Shown: positions 15,454 through 18,940 of the stretch, piece by piece
Layout of the letters: each line of letters opens with the position of its first letter
Numbering within the stretch: position 1 is the stretch's first letter
Assembly: GCA_002491565.1 (NCBI GenBank)
Contig: DKWE01000057.1
Span: 1 to 18,940 of the forward strand
Source: Lachnospiraceae bacterium UBA7160
Lineage (GTDB): Bacteria; Bacillota; Clostridia; Lachnospirales; Lachnospiraceae
Length of the DNA: 18,940 nt
Direction: 5' to 3'
Notes under the pieces: model-generated
Told to the model about the DNA's origin: nothing
Database searches by the model: none
The model's input: only the letters and a program-made list of their open reading frames with translations
Position numbers and translations under genes: made by a program

Positions 15454-16404
15454 TTAGAACAGCACCTTTTTGTACACCTGATAGGACTGCGGCCGGCTGC
15501 CCGCCCCAAACAACCCTCCAAACATATTATCGTAATACTTCCCGTCGATCATGCAAAAGCTGTGATCACCTGTTGTGACAACCACATACGGCTCATAGCC
15601 AAGCTCCTTTGCGACTGCCGCCACACAGCAGGCAAACCGGTGGCAGTTCCCGCGCAGCACTGGCGACTGGAATGTCTGGTTCGCCATCTGGTAGACGCCG
15701 TCCTCCTTCGCGAGAATCGCATAATCCCCTTTTACAGAAAAGTAATCCGGTATATACCTCATATAAGCAAGCAGATAGTTAAAACAGCTCCGGAACTTCT
15801 GCGCGTTTGACTGCCCTGAAGATGAATGTTTACTGATGAATTTCCGCGCCTCCGCGCTGCATGTGACCTGTGCAGACGAGAGCTTTATCAGCCTGCCTGT
15901 CTCATCTGTACGGTATGCCCCCCCATTCACCTTGACCGACGCCTTATTCGTCTGCAACTTGCCATCCTTGCTGAAGTAGTACTGGTACTTGCCAATCTTT
16001 GTTATCCCCGTCGCGCAATGTCCATCCTTATAAAAATAGTACTTCGCACCGGAAATTTTCTTATAGACGGCTTTGGACGGTTTGTACAGAACACCTTTTT
16101 TGTTAAACCAGTAATACTTGCCTCCGATTTTCTTAAATCCGCTGACACGCGCTCCGGATTTCTCTGTATAGTACCGTTTGGAGCCTGCATCGAACCAGCC
16201 CTTTTTCTTCCGCAGCGTACCATCTGCGTTTTTCCAGTAATATTTACCTTTTTTCAGTACCCATCCAGCTTTTGTGCTCTTCTTTTTCTCTGCCTGCACA
16301 CTTGCTTTGGACGTTGCCTGCGCTGCGGCGGATACACTCTGCATTCCAAGCGCTATCCCAAGCGTCAGCAGCAAAAAGCAAAACATTCTCCTGATCTTTT
16401 TCAT
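15454..16404 (-). CDS. Secreted transglutaminase-like protein with cell-wall-binding-type repeats
   Basis: The 316-residue product has a signal peptide (residues 1-27, cleavage near SVSAAA). Next comes a Lys-rich region of Trp/Tyr-containing repeats of the cell-wall/glucan-binding type at about 47-155 (GWVLKKGKYYWKNADG, GWFDAGSKRYYTEKSG, GFKKIGGKYYWFNKKG, KYYFYKDG, KYQYYFSKDG). A compact C-terminal domain (about 180-310) has a transglutaminase/cysteine-protease arrangement: Cys 254 in RGNCHRFACC, His 281 in GDHSFCMIDG and Asp 292 in YYDN. It is probably exported and held at the cell surface, acting on peptide bonds or cross-links; the substrate is unknown. The ATG at 16404 follows AGGAGGGAG by about nine bases. 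It stands alone between marR and the xylosidase gene. Upstream dyads (16441-16491) may regulate it. I see no convincing sigma-A promoter. Confidence 0.85.
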   Translation of the reverse strand: MKKIRRMFCFLLLTLGIALGMQSVSAAAQATSKASVQAEKKKSTKAGWVLKKGKYYWKNADGTLRKKKGWFDAGSKRYYTEKSGARVSGFKKIGGKYYWFNKKGVLYKPSKAVYKKISGAKYYFYKDGHCATGITKIGKYQYYFSKDGKLQTNKASVKVNGGAYRTDETGRLIKLSSAQVTCSAEARKFISKHSSSGQSNAQKFRSCFNYLLAYMRYIPDYFSVKGDYAILAKEDGVYQMANQTFQSPVLRGNCHRFACCVAAVAKELGYEPYVVVTTGDHSFCMIDGKYYDNMFGGLFGAGSRPQSYQVYKKVLF

Positions 16405-16440
16405 TCAACTCACTCCCTCCTGATTATTTTCCGTCAACAA

Positions 16441-16491
16441 TGCCATGATATACCCCATGTCACATTTCCACAGATATGGTATACCATGGCA
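16441..16491. promoter_or_regulatory. Paired dyad upstream of the transglutaminase-like gene
   Basis: Arms TGCCATGATATACC (16441-16454) and GGTATACCATGGCA (16478-16491) are inverted with one mismatch, separated by 23 bp. The right arm overlaps the perfect 12-bp palindrome ATGGTATACCAT (16476-16487). No T-run follows on the minus strand, which makes a simple terminator for the xylosidase gene less likely. TGGTATACCA-like palindromes are known operators of FadR-subfamily GntR regulators. Either a hairpin after the xylosidase gene or an operator pair is possible. Confidence 0.5.
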
Positions 16492-16552
16492 CTGGCTCAC
16501 AGTTTTCGCTCACTTCAGGCAGCGTACACCGGCTTCTTTGCAAATCTTCTCA

Positions 16553-18553
16553 TCAGGCGCTGTATACTGCTTTCTTCGCGTCCTCTGCGCTTGCGAACGG
16601 TCCCGGCACGACCTCCACGCCACGGTGCCCGCCAAAGTAGTCCTTGTCGAAGCAGATCGGCGTGCCGTCCGGGTTTTCGAACTTCTCCTCCGGCTCGAAC
16701 GCCATTCCAAGTACATCCGTGCTGATCATTCGGCTGGTAAACCCTTTCAGCAGCTCATACACATTCGTATCCAGATAGAAAGCACCATCCTTCTCCACCA
16801 GCTCGACCTTCACGTCGCCGCCGTCTTTTGCGATTACCAGCCCGTTTTTCTCATTCTTGCATGCCTCGGCGCCGCCAAGATACACATTGCCCTCCGTCCA
16901 CACCGGCAGGTGTCCCGCATGTGCCGGCTCCAGCTGAGCCATATTTGCCGGCTTTGTAAAATCGAACTGTGCAATCCACTCGTCATACGTCGGATATTCA
17001 TCGAACATCCAGGTCCCGGCCTTGCGGTTCTCGAGATCATAACCCTCTCTGCTGTCGCGCATGATCTTGAGATCTTCCGACGGCCATTTCTGTACGAAGA
17101 TATTGTTGTAGAACCGGTCATCGCCGTGCAGAATCGTCATGAAGCCCATCACCTCTGTGCGGTGCGGGATGTGGTACGGAGTATAGCGCGGACCCGTTCC
17201 GCCGCCGACACAGGTCAGCGCGCCGCAGATCAGATTGTGCACCAGCGCAACGCCCTCCGTCGCAAACCGCAGGCTGACATCTGACAGCAGGATATTGTGG
17301 TCAATCAGTGTCGGGCCATGTCCAACCTCAACAAAGATATCCTGTGACATCATACCACCCTTCAGCACTGACGCATACTCCGGGCGCTGATTGTCATGCA
17401 GCAAATTCTGCGTCAGGCGCGTGCCCTGCGCCTCCCAGTCGCACCAGATGCCCATCGTACAATGGTGAATATGATTGCGGCGCATGATGACATCAATCGC
17501 AGCATGCATCTTAATGCCCGCAATCTCCGCGCCTCCCAGCTCCATCATATTATTGATGTGATGGATATGGTTGTCCTCGATCACACTGAACACACCGCCC
17601 ATACGGCCGATGATTCCCCCCTGCTCACAGTGATGGATATTATTCCTGCGGATGATATGCCCGCCGACCTTCTCCTTCAGCCAACCGTGATACTGGCCGC
17701 GGCATACCGCATCACGCTCCATCTGCGTCGGGCTCTTCACGTATTTGTATGTAAAATAATGGTCATTGTCCGGATCCAGATATTTTCCGACGGAAATTCC
17801 TGCGCACTTACTGTTGGAGATATCGCAGTCCTCAATGATCCACCCTTTGCTCCAGTGTGGTCCGATCATGCCGTCCTGATATGCCGCAGGCGGAGCCCAG
17901 GTCGTCGCCGCCTTGCAGATCGTAAACCCGCTGACCGTGATATAGTTCACACCTGTCTTCGACGGAAGGAAGCACTCACGTCTCACATTGATCTCGACAT
18001 TTTCCTCATTCGGATTCTTCCCCTGGAAATTGGCGTAGAGAACCGTCTCATCCGCCGCCTCATCCTGCTCGGTATACCACTTGTAGACCGATTCCTCCGG
18101 CACCCAGCTGCACGGATAGATCTCACCCTTCTCACAGTCCTCCAGGCTCGCAGTCTCATACATTGCCCGGTCATTCAGATACACACATCCTGTATGCTTG
18201 TCCGCCTTCGCAAAAAACCAGTCGCCATACACAAACGTCGTATACGGATTGTACGCTCCGAACAGGCTGTTAGCTATGCGGCGCACCCATACATTTCCTT
18301 TGTATGGTTCCCAGCCCTTTACCTGCTCCGCTCCGGTAATCACCGCCCCGAGCGGCTCCTCACTGCGGTAGGTGATTCTCGCATTCTCCAATCCAGCATG
18401 CACCGGATCCACATACTCCCGGTATACGCCCGGTGCTACCAACACCTCGTCACCCGGCTGCGCGATTTTCGCTGCCTCACCAATCCGGCGAAACGGCGCT
18501 CTTGCCGTACCATCCCCATCACATTTTGCATTCACATTCACGTAAATCCTCAT
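16553..18553 (-). CDS. GH120 beta-xylosidase (right-handed beta-helix)
   Basis: Retaining exo-xylosidase of the GH120 type, which releases xylose from xylo-oligosaccharides. The 666-residue sequence closely follows what I recall of XylC from Thermoanaerobacterium. Shared segments are QPGDEVLVAPGVYREYVDP, NPNEENVEINVRR, ITVSGF with ATTWAPP, IGPHWSKGWIIED, a HAAIDV segment, and CDWEAQGTR followed by FVEVGHGPTLIDHNIL. By alignment with XylC (Asp382 and Glu405) the catalytic residues should be Asp 372 (nucleophile) and Glu 409 (acid/base), both present. Between them this protein carries about 14 extra residues (RPEYASVLKGGMMS). No signal peptide is visible, so it is cytoplasmic and would depend on imported oligosaccharides. 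The ATG at 18553 has GGAGG 12 bases upstream. It is monocistronic; no sugar transporter or regulator gene is adjacent within the window. Confidence 0.9.
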   Translation of the reverse strand: MRIYVNVNAKCDGDGTARAPFRRIGEAAKIAQPGDEVLVAPGVYREYVDPVHAGLENARITYRSEEPLGAVITGAEQVKGWEPYKGNVWVRRIANSLFGAYNPYTTFVYGDWFFAKADKHTGCVYLNDRAMYETASLEDCEKGEIYPCSWVPEESVYKWYTEQDEAADETVLYANFQGKNPNEENVEINVRRECFLPSKTGVNYITVSGFTICKAATTWAPPAAYQDGMIGPHWSKGWIIEDCDISNSKCAGISVGKYLDPDNDHYFTYKYVKSPTQMERDAVCRGQYHGWLKEKVGGHIIRRNNIHHCEQGGIIGRMGGVFSVIEDNHIHHINNMMELGGAEIAGIKMHAAIDVIMRRNHIHHCTMGIWCDWEAQGTRLTQNLLHDNQRPEYASVLKGGMMSQDIFVEVGHGPTLIDHNILLSDVSLRFATEGVALVHNLICGALTCVGGGTGPRYTPYHIPHRTEVMGFMTILHGDDRFYNNIFVQKWPSEDLKIMRDSREGYDLENRKAGTWMFDEYPTYDEWIAQFDFTKPANMAQLEPAHAGHLPVWTEGNVYLGGAEACKNEKNGLVIAKDGGDVKVELVEKDGAFYLDTNVYELLKGFTSRMISTDVLGMAFEPEEKFENPDGTPICFDKDYFGGHRGVEVVPGPFASAEDAKKAVYSA

Positions 18554-18591
18554 AAAGTATAAAATCCTCCATCCTGTGTTTTCATAAATCC

Positions 18592-18608
18592 GGCATAAAT
18601 GTTATGCC
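18592..18608. promoter_or_regulatory. Perfect dyad in the xylosidase leader
   Basis: GGCATAA (18592-18598) and TTATGCC (18602-18608) are a perfect inverted repeat around ATG. It lies 38 bp upstream of the xylosidase start codon and downstream of the candidate -10 box. This fits a repressor operator or a small leader hairpin. It does not match the CcpA cre consensus. Confidence 0.5.
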
Positions 18609-18641
18609 TGCCGACGTTTTACGCCCTGCAATTTCACAATA

Positions 18642-18670
18642 ACTATACCATATGCCTCTTCAAAAAGCCA
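18642..18670 (-). promoter_or_regulatory. Candidate promoter for the xylosidase gene (weak -35)
   Basis: Minus-strand TATAGT (18642-18647) is a good -10 box, but 17 nt upstream only TGGCTT (18665-18670) is found. Such a poor -35 box would fit dependence on an activator. Initiation near 18635 gives a leader of about 80 nt containing the dyad at 18592-18608. Confidence 0.4.
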
Positions 18671-18675
18671 CCGTC

Positions 18676-18940
18676 TCATACCCTTTTCCCGTCAGATATT
18701 TCCGTAATCCGATTGCAGCCATTCGAAACAGCTTCAAGAATGGAATTGTATATAACTGGTTCCCGAAGTTCCATTCGAAGCAGTGTCAGCGGCTCGTCAT
18801 TTAGAAATGCACCAGTCTGAAGAATTTCATTCTTTATATTTTCCTGCAGGCTCTTCTTCGAATCAAATGCATTCAGATACCTCGGTACACCTCCCAAAAT
18901 CCCATATGCAATTAACTAAAACTTTCCCAAAACGCCGGAC
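18676..18940 (-). pseudogene. Truncated remnant of an archaeal-type ATPase (AAA/DUF234-like)
   Basis: A minus-strand frame entering from the right edge reads AYGILGGVPRYLNAFDSKKS, then ENIKNEILQTGAFLNDEPL and ILEAVSNGCNRITEIS. This matches the region after the P-loop domain of the ATP-binding proteins that carry a C-terminal DUF234 domain. It then ends abruptly (DGKRV, stop at 18676-18678) where the helix-turn-helix and DUF234 part should follow. An in-frame TAG (18916-18918) lies just before the conserved segment. The frame also lacks any plausible start with a ribosome binding site. The gene is therefore broken on both sides, and its decayed 3' end now borders the xylosidase promoter. More of the 5' part may lie outside the window. 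Confidence 0.7.

Noticed and set aside
17396..18562. Plus-strand ORF of 388 codons opposite the GH120 gene
   Set aside because: Antisense of a gene with strong family conservation; no promoter or ribosome binding site.

Overview
The window looks like a chromosomal segment of a moderately GC-rich gut-type Clostridia, most likely Lachnospiraceae. The evidence is the AGGAGG-type ribosome binding sites, TTGACA/TATAAT-type promoters, a class A PBP with a low-complexity tail, a YheI/YheH-like ABC pair behind a MarR regulator, a GH120 xylosidase, and a secreted protein combining cell-wall-binding-type repeats with a transglutaminase fold. The family assignment rests on gene content only.

Layout. 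From 1 to 3479 all genes lie on the minus strand: yigZ (IMPACT family), murI (glutamate racemase), a DUF1934 protein and a TPR protein that runs off the left edge. From 3630 to 7301 one plus-strand gene encodes a 1223-residue bifunctional penicillin-binding protein carrying several independent repeat tracts. A 103-bp hairpin element (7391-7493) separates it from a convergent secreted protein of unknown function (7511-9265). Next, on the minus strand, come a cytidylate-kinase-like protein (9425-10051) and a marR/ABC/ABC cluster (15200 down to 10219). The two ABC half-transporters have complementary degenerate ATPase motifs, as in heterodimeric exporters. A candidate operator palindrome sits directly at the marR promoter. 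Then follow a secreted transglutaminase-like protein (15454-16404), a GH120 beta-xylosidase (16553-18553) and the remnant of an ATPase gene at the right edge.

How the genes relate. MurI supplies D-glutamate and the PBP polymerises and cross-links peptidoglycan, so the left half has a cell-wall flavour, but these genes are divergently transcribed and not one operon. The marR-ABC-ABC set is a self-contained regulated export unit. The xylosidase would cleave xylo-oligosaccharides inside the cell, but no transporter or other xylan gene is visible beside it.

I see no tRNA, rRNA, CRISPR array, prophage or intact transposase. No clearly novel multi-gene system is present. The most unusual material is repeat-derived: PBP tracts, a 38-bp dispersed repeat found twice, the 103-bp hairpin, 31-bp intergenic tandem repeats, and several dyads near promoters.
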